This document shows positions 34,057 to 42,205 of a stretch of DNA of 64,000 nucleotides, piece by piece. The notes beneath the pieces are model-generated. The model had not been told where the DNA came from and made no database searches. It worked only from the letters and a program-made list of their open reading frames with translations. The position numbers and the translations under genes are program-made. Positions within the stretch are counted from its first letter, which is position 1, and each line of letters starts with the position of its first letter. The DNA is from Fibrobacter sp. UWB11 (GTDB lineage Bacteria; Fibrobacterota; Fibrobacteria; Fibrobacterales; Fibrobacteraceae), in assembly GCF_900143015.1 (NCBI RefSeq), contig NZ_FSRT01000003.1, positions 372,001 to 436,000 of the forward strand. Reading direction: 5' to 3'.

Positions 34057-36348
34057 TTAGAACCAAGCCTTGGTTTCGGCAGCAATGTAATGGGAATGCC
34101 AATCATTGTCAGATACGGTTTCATCAGAGTGCGTCATGAACTTGTAACGGAAGTGGAGACCCACGCGGTCAGAGAAGTCCCAGTCAAAGCCAAGGCCAAT
34201 TGCGAAGTCCTTGTAGTTGATCGGAGCTTTCTTGACGAGATAAGAATTCACTTCGTAGATGTAAGTAGTCTTACCAGCCTGCGGTCTACCGAGAGTATTT
34301 GTTGCGGCTTCAAGGATGTAGGCCTTATCAGATCTGAACGTTTCGAAACCGAGGATACCCACCATGTGGAAAGTCGGTGTCACGGCGACGGTCGGTTCAA
34401 ACTGGCCGTAGAAGCTCGTCAAAAGCATGTTGGACTGCTTTTCGGAAACAGCAAGCGGAGCAAAAGAAGTAGAAATACCAGAGAGGGCGAAGTAGCCAGT
34501 CATCATGATATTGCGGTCGGTACCGAACCAGTGACCGATATCGTAACCACCCATGAAGGAGAGGTAAGAAGACCACTTGGCATGCATCGGAACACTCGTA
34601 TGGGCAGCCTGGTCGCCATTATCGTAAGCGGCAAAGGATTCCCACATTTCCCAAGTACCACCATAGAGACCACCGCGCTGACGGTACATCTTGACGCCTT
34701 CACCAGAATTCTTTTCAGCGCCAACACGATTAATATAACCAGCATTAGAGCTGTTACCAGAGTCAGCAACGAAGAGCGGCTTATGCTTTGTCCAGGAGTT
34801 TGTGCTTTCCCAAATATTGCGGCCGTTCAAACGGTAGTTGAAAGCAATCACGTCTTGACCCGGGTCAATCTGACGATGCTGAGCATACTGGAAGTCAAAG
34901 TAACCACGGTTGAAGCTCGGTTCCAACTTGAAGTTGATACCGGCCATGTTCGGGGAGTAGCGGAGCGCACCTGCGTTGAGGTAGGTTTCATCCTTGCGCC
35001 AGCCCGTGAAACGGGACGGGTTCGTGAGAGAATACGGAGAATAGAAGCCCGGCTGGAAGAACACGAGTTCAGCAGTCATCGGCCAACCTTCGAGGTACTT
35101 GCTCTGAGCCTTTACATAAAGACCGAGCTTCGGGTTTGCCATGCTAGAACGGTAGCCTTCCTTATTTGTGGTATAGCCCTTAGTTCTATTAACAGCTCCG
35201 GTTGCATCAACGGCATAATCAAGAGCCTGCGGATCCGGAATAAACACCGTGGAATCCGTAATGCTAACACCCACATCGGCCATCAAGTAGAGTTTCGGGG
35301 TAACGTTACCCTTCACATCAATTGTTGCAATGTGAGTATTGAGGAGGGTCGGGAAACCTAAATCGGTATATGTGGTCCACTGCGAACGGAATTCCGGTTC
35401 GAAGATGGTTCCCTTATCATAGGTAACACCCATGTAGTTCACACCGACGGTAAGGTTATCAGCAATCTTTTCCTTGGCGATACGGCCATGGAGCACTGTA
35501 CCGCGGAAATCGTAACCACCGGACATTTCGAGTTCGCCCGGCTGACCACCGTACATACGGAGACCGTCACGAGTTGCCACGTCGGCATCGATCGGCTGGG
35601 CAACGAGGAACTGGGCCTTCATGTCGTACGGAAGCTGGTAGACGTTGGCAAAGACACCACCGAAAGAGCGGTTCGTCCAGAATGCACGACCACCTTCCTT
35701 GACCGGCTTAAATGCCTTTTCCTTATAGTAAGTAGACACGGTCTTTTCGTCTTCGAAAAGTTCGTACTGCCAAACGAAACGCGGGTTCGTTTCACGTTCC
35801 CACATGGTAAGCGGAGAGGCGTTTGCCCAAATAACACCGCCTGCGGTAATGTAGGCACCGAACACACCTGCACGGATATCGACACCAACGTTCAATTCTT
35901 CGTTAATCGTCGAAGAATAGTAGTCCGTAGAGTGGTCGAACAAGACACGTTCATTGTCGGCATTAGTCGGGGACTTGGTCGGATTCTTGGCCAAGTAGTT
36001 CGTATAAATACCGCTCAAGTCGAACGGGAACATGAGGTTCGTAAACAACGTAATGTAGGAGTTCGGCATTGCGACAACGTTGACGTTCAAGATAGCGTCG
36101 ACGTTTGTGCGGGCCTTATCGTCCCTGACCCACGGGCTCTGTTCGGAATAGTGGAAATTCTTCAAACGGAAAGCCATGTAACCGGAGACTGCCAGTGGCA
36201 GATCGTCCTTACCCAAAAGAGTCGATTCCATGTTACCGGAAAGAGTATCCAACGAAGCGTGAAGGGAATCAAGCTGCAACTGCGGAGGGAGAGCCCACGC
36301 AGCACCGAGGCTAGACGCTAGTAAAAGAGAAGAAACTGTTTTGCGCAT
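34057..36348 (-). CDS. outer-membrane beta-barrel protein (operon barrel 1)
   Basis: 763 aa, AGAGGA before ATG 36348. Signal peptide ends AWA; then a short helical segment (QLDSLHASLDTLSGNM) and many aromatic-rich amphipathic strands. The C-terminus AAETKAWF ends in Phe. More distant from barrels 2 and 3, but it has the same layout and a comparable SPLTMWERETNPRFVWQYELF segment. It probably spans the outer membrane. No known transporter family was recognised by eye. Confidence 0.8.
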   Translation of the reverse strand: MRKTVSSLLLASSLGAAWALPPQLQLDSLHASLDTLSGNMESTLLGKDDLPLAVSGYMAFRLKNFHYSEQSPWVRDDKARTNVDAILNVNVVAMPNSYITLFTNLMFPFDLSGIYTNYLAKNPTKSPTNADNERVLFDHSTDYYSSTINEELNVGVDIRAGVFGAYITAGGVIWANASPLTMWERETNPRFVWQYELFEDEKTVSTYYKEKAFKPVKEGGRAFWTNRSFGGVFANVYQLPYDMKAQFLVAQPIDADVATRDGLRMYGGQPGELEMSGGYDFRGTVLHGRIAKEKIADNLTVGVNYMGVTYDKGTIFEPEFRSQWTTYTDLGFPTLLNTHIATIDVKGNVTPKLYLMADVGVSITDSTVFIPDPQALDYAVDATGAVNRTKGYTTNKEGYRSSMANPKLGLYVKAQSKYLEGWPMTAELVFFQPGFYSPYSLTNPSRFTGWRKDETYLNAGALRYSPNMAGINFKLEPSFNRGYFDFQYAQHRQIDPGQDVIAFNYRLNGRNIWESTNSWTKHKPLFVADSGNSSNAGYINRVGAEKNSGEGVKMYRQRGGLYGGTWEMWESFAAYDNGDQAAHTSVPMHAKWSSYLSFMGGYDIGHWFGTDRNIMMTGYFALSGISTSFAPLAVSEKQSNMLLTSFYGQFEPTVAVTPTFHMVGILGFETFRSDKAYILEAATNTLGRPQAGKTTYIYEVNSYLVKKAPINYKDFAIGLGFDWDFSDRVGLHFRYKFMTHSDETVSDNDWHSHYIAAETKAWF

Positions 36349-36357
36349 AAAATCCTC

Positions 36358-37101
36358 TTAAATCTCGTTGCGGAACGGATAATGAGCCGGGCCTTCGTAC
36401 GGCTTGCCATGCTTCTTAATCACAATATCGTCGATCCAAACCTTGAAGGATTCGTTTTCATCCTTACGGACTTCGAGACGGAAGCCCTTGAAGTTGGACC
36501 ATGCGAACGGGAGCATCACTTCGCGCGTGTTCTTTGCATCCCAGTAAACACCGGTATTACCGAAGAGTTTCAGAGGAATGCTGAAGTGCTTCCATTCAGT
36601 CGTAATTTCACCAAGACTCTTGGAACGGAGCTTGACCTGGAGGGATTCGCCGTTGCTCTTGACGCCATCGTCAACGAGCACGAACAAGGCGTTTTCACCA
36701 CCCTGGGCACCCTTGATCCAAAATTCGAGAACACCTTCTTCCAAATAAGGAGTCAAGTCCACGGAACCCGCAATACAAATTGCAACGCCGGAATAGTCAC
36801 TTGCGATAAGTTCGATTTCCATGGAAAGAGCACCTTCCATAGCGTACTTATCCGTGAGTACCGGTTCGGGGTTTTCACGCGGATACTGGTAGGTATAACC
36901 ACCACCGCGAGGAATAGCCTCACGCATGACAACGGTGACAACTTCTTTATCAGGACGGAACGGCTTGGGATCCTTCATGACAAAGTGGGACTGGTCGCGG
37001 TCGCGGTAATCGCTAAAGCCGTAGCCAGCAAAAGAAGATGAAGCAAGAAGCATCGCCGCTAGAGCGGACTTCCAAATGGCTTTTTTTAAGTTTCCATTCA
37101 T
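36358..37101 (-). CDS. exported galactose-binding-fold (CBM11-like) protein
   Basis: 247 aa, first gene of the operon. Signal peptide ends SSFAG. The mature domain has the jelly-roll pattern of CBM11/CIA30-like modules: GALSMEIELIASDYSGVAI, LEFWIKGAQGGENALFVLVDDG, KHFSIPLKLFG and FKGFRLEVRKDENESFKVWIDDIVIKK, the last strand being characteristic. No catalytic domain. It likely binds polysaccharide (beta-glucan) or mediates surface contacts; the family match is by pattern only. The next gene starts 9 bp downstream. Confidence 0.72.
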   Translation of the reverse strand: MNGNLKKAIWKSALAAMLLASSSFAGYGFSDYRDRDQSHFVMKDPKPFRPDKEVVTVVMREAIPRGGGYTYQYPRENPEPVLTDKYAMEGALSMEIELIASDYSGVAICIAGSVDLTPYLEEGVLEFWIKGAQGGENALFVLVDDGVKSNGESLQVKLRSKSLGEITTEWKHFSIPLKLFGNTGVYWDAKNTREVMLPFAWSNFKGFRLEVRKDENESFKVWIDDIVIKKHGKPYEGPAHYPFRNEI

Positions 37102-37238
37102 AATAGGTACAAATCTCCAAATTCGGATCGTCTACAATATAGCTTGTTTTTTGAGAAAACAACGCACCTGCATTGCAAAAAAGGCTTTGCAAACCTCGAT
37201 CCCTCAACGAAATACCACTATCAAAGCCGCATAAACGC

Positions 37239-37337
37239 TGGACTCAAGCGTATACAGAAATTTTTAGCATCGCAACGTTTCGGAATGTTTACAAATTAAG
37301 ATTTTTGATAGGCGTCACATGGACTCAAGCGTAAACA
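37239..37337. promoter_or_regulatory. two 18-bp direct repeats between the surface operon and the GH5 gene
   Basis: TGGACTCAAGCGTATACA (37239-37256) and TGGACTCAAGCGTAAACA (37320-37337) differ at one position and start 81 bp apart. The 326-bp divergent region 37102-37427 has no gene. The repeats could be binding sites of a regulator shared by the cellulase and the operon. Confidence 0.6.
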
Positions 37338-37427
37338 CAACATAAGCATGTTTTCATTTTTCTATTTTGCAATTGAATATAGATTTTGAGAACAGGTATT
37401 TATAGCGAAACCTTTTTGGGGGTCAAC

Positions 37428-38576
37428 ATGTTTAAAAAAGTTCTTTCTTCTTTGGCTATCGGCTGCGCCCTCGGATGCTCATTCTGGGCATGCGACAGCG
37501 GGTCTGCAACAATTCCTACTGCACCCACTACCACCAAAGCCACTCCCGTAGACTACACCTTGGGCAGAACCATGAACGCCATTCTCGGGCGCGGTATAAA
37601 CCTTGGCAATTCTTGGGATTCGGAAGGTGCAGACGACAGCGGTTGGGGAAACCCGATCAACGACGGGGATTTCGCGATTATCAAAGCCGCCGGTTTCAAT
37701 TCCGTGCGCATTCCGGTTCGCTGGCAATACGGTTCCGATTACGGCACTCATACGGTAGACCCGGACCGCTTAAACGGCGTTCTGGCAGACATTCGACTCG
37801 CCATCGCAAACGGACTTGCCGTAGTTGTTAACTTCCACCACTATGTAGAATTGAACTGCGCCGGTGGCGGTGGCACAAAATCGGATGGCTCCAAGTGCAA
37901 ATACGACGCCAATGAGTTCACAGCCGAAAAAGCGCACTTCCTTGCCTTGTGGGCGCAAGTGGCAGCCGCAATGGCAGAATTTCCCGATAACATGGTCGTT
38001 CTTGAAATTTTGAACGAACCTTCGATCCCAAACGCTACGCTCGTAGACCAATTGATGAACGAAGCTTATACCGTTATCCGCACGTATGCTCCGGGCAAAA
38101 CCATCATGTTTGAGACTTACCACTTGGCAAAGTTCGAAGACATTGAAAGCTTGCACATGCCTGCAGACGGCAACATCATCTTTAGTGGCCACTATTACCT
38201 CCCCTACAACTATAGTCACGAAGGTCACGGCTATGAATGCAAGGGCGATGCCACATTGACATCCACTGCAGTTGATGATTTCGCTTACTATGTTTCTCTC
38301 GCCTACAAATTCTACCCCGATATAAACGGAATTGACCATATTCCTATGAACATGGGTGAATTCGGCGTTGCCGGTGGAGACAACAGCCCCTGCCAGTGGC
38401 AACAAGGTGATGGCCCCAGCGAGACAGGAAAAGCCTACTGGGCCGAAAAAACCGCAAAAGTAGCCGTCCAGTACGGGATATCTTTCCATTACTGGAGTTT
38501 CGGTCAAACAGGTGGGTTCCAAGCCTTCGATGGCAAAAATTGGCTTCCTGGATTCCCGGAATCTTTGATCTTCTAG
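37428..38576 (+). CDS. GH5 endoglucanase, exported (possible lipoprotein)
   Basis: 382 aa from ATG 37428, preceded by GGGGGTC (the frame opens at 37386). Signal peptide followed by F-W-A-C-D, a poor but possible lipobox, then a Thr/Pro-rich linker (about 25-41). Family 5 barrel: RGINLGNSWD, FNSVRIPVRW, VVNFHHY, acid/base Glu197 in ILNEPS, nucleophile Glu311 in MNMGEFGV, and ISFHYWSFG. It cleaves beta-1,4-glucan, and the lipid anchor would keep it at the cell surface. Divergent from the six-gene surface operon. Confidence 0.92.
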   Translation: MFKKVLSSLAIGCALGCSFWACDSGSATIPTAPTTTKATPVDYTLGRTMNAILGRGINLGNSWDSEGADDSGWGNPINDGDFAIIKAAGFNSVRIPVRWQYGSDYGTHTVDPDRLNGVLADIRLAIANGLAVVVNFHHYVELNCAGGGGTKSDGSKCKYDANEFTAEKAHFLALWAQVAAAMAEFPDNMVVLEILNEPSIPNATLVDQLMNEAYTVIRTYAPGKTIMFETYHLAKFEDIESLHMPADGNIIFSGHYYLPYNYSHEGHGYECKGDATLTSTAVDDFAYYVSLAYKFYPDINGIDHIPMNMGEFGVAGGDNSPCQWQQGDGPSETGKAYWAEKTAKVAVQYGISFHYWSFGQTGGFQAFDGKNWLPGFPESLIF

Positions 38577-38606
38577 AATCTAAAAACCGCCCCAAAGGCG
38601 AAACCA

Positions 38607-39374
38607 CTACGGGCGAACCAAAGTGCCCGACCAGTGTTCATCAAAGAAGGCTTGGAACAGAGGTTCCGGGCCTTTTTTCAATTCTTCGATAACTTCGGCA
38701 ATCGGGCGTTTGTTGCGGTAAAGTTCACGGAAAGCACGCTCGAAAAACGCAATGCGTTCCGGCGGGAATTCTTCGACATGCAAGCGAAGCGCATGAAGGT
38801 TGAGGGATGCAAAGCGAAGCGGGTTACCGAAAGCGCGACTGCACGGAGGAACATCGTAATCGACCTTGAGCGTGCCGCCCACGAAAGCGTAGGCGCCCAC
38901 CTGATTGCGCTGCTGCACTGCAGTTGTTCCGCCGAGAGTGGCGAACTTGCCGATGCGCACATGCCCGCCAAGCTGGCAACCATTTGCAATGACCGCCCCC
39001 TCGCCAATTTGACAATCGTGCCCCACATGAGCATAAGCCATAACGAGGACACGGGAGCCAAGGCGCGTGCAACCACCCCCCTGCGCTGTACCGCGATTGA
39101 GAGTCGTATATTCGCGAATGATGCAATTTTCGCCAATTTCCAAGCAAGTCGGTTCACCGGCATACTTGAGGTCTTGTGGAGGCGCCCCTAAAATTGCACC
39201 GTCATAAACGTGCGTATTTGCCTTGATGGTCACGCCGCCATACACCCGCACTCGTGATTCGAGTACCACATTTTCGCCAATTTCCGCACCTTCATCAACA
39301 ACGCACCAGGGGCCAATAATTGTAGACTCGTGGATTTTTGCAGAAGGATGAACGTAAGCGGAAGGATGGAGCAT
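38607..39374 (-). CDS. lpxA: UDP-N-acetylglucosamine acyltransferase
   Basis: 255 aa left-handed beta-helix with hexapeptide repeats (IHESTIIGPWCVV, IGENVVLESRVRV). Catalytic His119 in AYAHVGHDCQIG corresponds to the family catalytic His. The C-terminal helical part LNLHALRLHVEEFPPERI is typical of LpxA. It transfers a 3-hydroxyacyl chain from ACP to UDP-GlcNAc, the first step of lipid A synthesis, confirming a Gram-negative envelope. No lpxD or fabZ lies nearby. The gene has a TAAATT box 6 nt before ATG and no ribosome site. Confidence 0.93.
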   Translation of the reverse strand: MLHPSAYVHPSAKIHESTIIGPWCVVDEGAEIGENVVLESRVRVYGGVTIKANTHVYDGAILGAPPQDLKYAGEPTCLEIGENCIIREYTTLNRGTAQGGGCTRLGSRVLVMAYAHVGHDCQIGEGAVIANGCQLGGHVRIGKFATLGGTTAVQQRNQVGAYAFVGGTLKVDYDVPPCSRAFGNPLRFASLNLHALRLHVEEFPPERIAFFERAFRELYRNKRPIAEVIEELKKGPEPLFQAFFDEHWSGTLVRP

Positions 39375-39408
39375 ACCCGCAATTTAGTAATTTCCTATAT
39401 TTCCCCGC
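39375..39408. promoter_or_regulatory. 34-bp divergent double promoter, both leaderless
   Basis: On the minus strand TAAATT (39386-39381) precedes lpxA ATG by 6 nt. On the plus strand TATATT (39396-39401) precedes the GT2 ATG by 7 nt. Neither gene has a Shine-Dalgarno sequence. Each -35 region must lie in the other gene. Confidence 0.5.
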
Positions 39409-40512
39409 ATGGGTGGCATTATTATCGCATGCCTGACTGCACTTTACGCGTTCCTGTTCCTATTCTTCATCATAGGACTGTTAAAGACACATCGCTATAA
39501 AGGCCCCAAAGCGACCCCGAGCGTTTCTGTGGTCATCCCAATGCGTAACGAAGAGGAATTTGCAGAACGCACGCTCGAAGCAATAGCCGAACAAGACTAT
39601 ATCGGAGAATGGGAAGTTATTTGCGTTGACGACCGTTCTACCGATCGTACACTCGAGATTCTCGAAAAGTTCGCCGCCACGCACCCGCGATTCCGCGTTT
39701 TAAGCCTCCCGCAAGATTTACCGCAAATTGCAAGCCCCAAAAAGCGAGCCCTCGAAAGCGCCTTCAAGATTGCCAAAAACGAAGTTCTTTTGACGATGGA
39801 CGCCGACTGCATTCCGCGCAAGAGCTGGATTACCGCCATGGCCGGACGATTTGTCGATGGCATCTGCATTGTGCAAGGCCCCAAGCAGAACAACGGCACA
39901 CGCTCCATGCCGCACCTCTACCAGAAACTCGAAACGCTCGGCTACACCGCGATGGAAGCTGCAGGATTTAGCTGGGGCCGCCCGATTGTCGCGAGTGCCG
40001 CTTGCCTCGCCTACAAGAAAGACCTGTTCTTTAAAGTCGGCGGATTCGGAGACCTCATCAACCTCTCGAGCGGCGACGACGACATGCTCATCCACAAGAT
40101 GATGAAAATTCCGGGAACAAAAGTCTGCTACAACCTCGATCGCGATGCAGTAATCGAGACCGCCCCGGTACATACGTGGAAACAATTGTTTAACCAGCGC
40201 GCCCGCTGGAGTAGCAACGGCACGAACTACGAAAGCAAATCGTACATTTTGCTCCTCACGCTCATCTACACGTACTACATCTGGATGTTCGTGAGTCCCT
40301 GGTGCGCCATATTCCTAGACTTTCCGTGGGAATGGTGCGTGTTCAGCATACTGCCGAAATTCCTTGTCGACTTTATCTTCCTCTCCATCGCATCGTGGAA
40401 GTTACATTCCAAGCGCCGCATGTTTGCGTTCTTGCCGGTGGAGCTGATTCAAATTCCGATGATTGTATTCTGCGTTCCCGCAGGAATCACCGGAATGTTT
40501 AGATGGAAGTAA
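39409..40512 (+). CDS. membrane-bound family 2 glycosyltransferase
   Basis: 367 aa. An N-terminal transmembrane helix (about 3-25), a GT-A domain (SVVIPMRNEEE, CVDDRSTDRT, TMDADCIPR as DxD) and SSGDDDMLIHK plus QRARW, the QxxRW-type motif of processive or membrane GT2 enzymes. Three C-terminal hydrophobic helices. The layout resembles hydroxychlorobactene- or lipid-type and polysaccharide glycosyltransferases. It probably transfers a sugar to a lipid or envelope glycan at the inner membrane; the acceptor is unknown. The 3' end overlaps the convergent tRNA nucleotidyltransferase by 14 bp. Confidence 0.85.
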   Translation: MGGIIIACLTALYAFLFLFFIIGLLKTHRYKGPKATPSVSVVIPMRNEEEFAERTLEAIAEQDYIGEWEVICVDDRSTDRTLEILEKFAATHPRFRVLSLPQDLPQIASPKKRALESAFKIAKNEVLLTMDADCIPRKSWITAMAGRFVDGICIVQGPKQNNGTRSMPHLYQKLETLGYTAMEAAGFSWGRPIVASAACLAYKKDLFFKVGGFGDLINLSSGDDDMLIHKMMKIPGTKVCYNLDRDAVIETAPVHTWKQLFNQRARWSSNGTNYESKSYILLLTLIYTYYIWMFVSPWCAIFLDFPWEWCVFSILPKFLVDFIFLSIASWKLHSKRRMFAFLPVELIQIPMIVFCVPAGITGMFRWK

Positions 40513-41830
40513 GCTGCGGCTTCGCCCAGGCGAGGGCTTCTTCTGCACTCTTGATTTTGCCGTCGAGCTGGAGTTCAAAACTCTGCTTGATAAGTTCTCC
40601 CATTTCCTTGCCAGGCTTCATGCCCATTTCCATAAGCATTTTACCCATAAGGAACGGTTGCGGTGCCGAATCAAGCAAGTTAAGCTCTGCAGCCGCTTGC
40701 CACAATTTCTCGGGGAAATTCGCATCGCTAGCGTAGAATTCGTGCGGCGTGCTCTTTACAAGCAAGCACAAAAGCTTCAAACCGCCGAGTTTAACAGCGA
40801 GGCGGCGAAGTGCAGGCGCATTGTCTACAATGGCAAAGTCAAGATTGCGGTACTCGTTCAAAAGCAGCGGAACGATTTTCAACAAATGAGTTTCATTGGT
40901 GATGCGTTCCAGGAACTTGAGCGAAGTTTCCGGATTCCCGCAAAGGAATGCGGCAAACGCAAATTCCATGGCCTGCGCATCCGAAAGCGGCGCGCATTTA
41001 ACTTTTCCAATAACCTCAGCATGAACATCCGCGAGACTCCTGCGCATGGATTCCATGTTATCAAGCATTTCACCCAAAGCATCCCAAGAATCATGCAGCG
41101 GAAAAACTTCTGGGAAAAATTCATTCAGCTTAATATCCAAGAACGCACGGAGGCCCATCGACGGCTTGCCGGGCTTCAAAAGCCACTTTTTGAATTCTTC
41201 AAAAAGCCTTTCGATAGAAAGGTCGGCAAGCGAAAGCGTCTTGCAAAGTTCTACCGTCTCGGGCGCAAGTTTAAGCGCAAAGCGGCTCGCGAACTGCACA
41301 CCGCGCAAAATGCGCAAGGAATCTTCGACAAAAGCAGGCCCCACATGGCGGAGTAGCCCCTTTTTCAAGTCATCGATACCGCCATACGGATCGCAAAGCG
41401 TAAGCTCCGGCAGTTCCATGCCCATCGCATTGATCGTAAAGTCACGACGAAGTGCGGCTTCCTTGAACGAAAGTTTCTCGTCCGTATGCACCACGAATCC
41501 GCGATGTCCATAACCGACTTTACTTTCTGTACGCGGGAACGAAAAATCAAGCGAAAGGCCCTTCATCGCCAAATGGATGACGCCAAATGCTTTCCCGACC
41601 AAATTTGTACGGCCATATTTCTTTAGAATAGGGACAAGTTCATCTTGTGTAAGATCGTAAACTTCGACATCGTAATCGCGGCAATCCTTGCCCAAAAGCG
41701 CATCGCGCACCCAGCCGCCCACCAAAAAAGCGCGACCACCGGCTTCACGAATTTCACCAGCAATGGAAAGCAAGCGCCTGGGCAGATCCGGTTCAAACGA
41801 CTTGCCCGCAAGAGTCATTATGGTTGGCAT
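40499..41830 (-). CDS. CCA tRNA nucleotidyltransferase / poly(A) polymerase family
   Basis: 443 aa. The class II nucleotidyltransferase head is clear: LVGGWVRDALLGKDCRDYDVEVY with the two metal-binding Asp, LRRDFTINAMGMEL, DPYGGIDDLKKGLLRHVG and EDSLRILRGVQFASRF. The C-terminal 250 residues are a helical tail without an HD domain. As tRNA-Val here does not encode CCA, a CCA-adding role is reasonable, but poly(A) polymerase cannot be separated by eye. The ATG at 41830 overlaps the upstream lipoprotein stop (TAATG). Confidence 0.88.
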   Translation of the reverse strand: MPTIMTLAGKSFEPDLPRRLLSIAGEIREAGGRAFLVGGWVRDALLGKDCRDYDVEVYDLTQDELVPILKKYGRTNLVGKAFGVIHLAMKGLSLDFSFPRTESKVGYGHRGFVVHTDEKLSFKEAALRRDFTINAMGMELPELTLCDPYGGIDDLKKGLLRHVGPAFVEDSLRILRGVQFASRFALKLAPETVELCKTLSLADLSIERLFEEFKKWLLKPGKPSMGLRAFLDIKLNEFFPEVFPLHDSWDALGEMLDNMESMRRSLADVHAEVIGKVKCAPLSDAQAMEFAFAAFLCGNPETSLKFLERITNETHLLKIVPLLLNEYRNLDFAIVDNAPALRRLAVKLGGLKLLCLLVKSTPHEFYASDANFPEKLWQAAAELNLLDSAPQPFLMGKMLMEMGMKPGKEMGELIKQSFELQLDGKIKSAEEALAWAKPQLTSI

Positions 41831-42195
41831 TACTTATTTGCCTCGACAGACTTATAGCGGTCGTAAATGCTTGTGGTCTTTTCTTCAGAAGAATCCTGCA
41901 ACAACGTGGAAACAGGAATAACGCTCTTGGACGTATCGCTTATCGAAGAATTTTCCGTATTGGCGTAGCGCTCATAAATGCTCGCATTCGATTGCCCGGA
42001 TTCATTTTTCTTTCTTGATTCTTCTGCGCGGCAAGTGCGAAGTTCATTTTCAATATAAGCGCGCTGGTCCGGGGAATACGTCTGCGTATTCAAGCGGTAT
42101 TCGATTTCTTCACAAACAAGTCCCTGGCGTTCACCGGCACAGCCAGCAAACAACACAGCAACAAAAAAGAGAGCAATTCCAACAAACTTATTCAT
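41830..42195 (-). CDS. small lipoprotein, unknown
   Basis: 121 aa. Signal peptide with lipobox F-A-G-C (LFAGCAGERQ). The mature part is short, polar and charged. The segment SIYERYAN recurs as SIYDRYKS 45 residues later, a small internal repeat. No known family. It lies 10 bp after the PorZ-like gene and its stop overlaps the nucleotidyltransferase start, so it is likely part of that transcript. Confidence 0.75.
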   Translation of the reverse strand: MNKFVGIALFFVAVLFAGCAGERQGLVCEEIEYRLNTQTYSPDQRAYIENELRTCRAEESRKKNESGQSNASIYERYANTENSSISDTSKSVIPVSTLLQDSSEEKTTSIYDRYKSVEANK

Positions 42196-42205
42196 AGCAA
42201 CCCCA

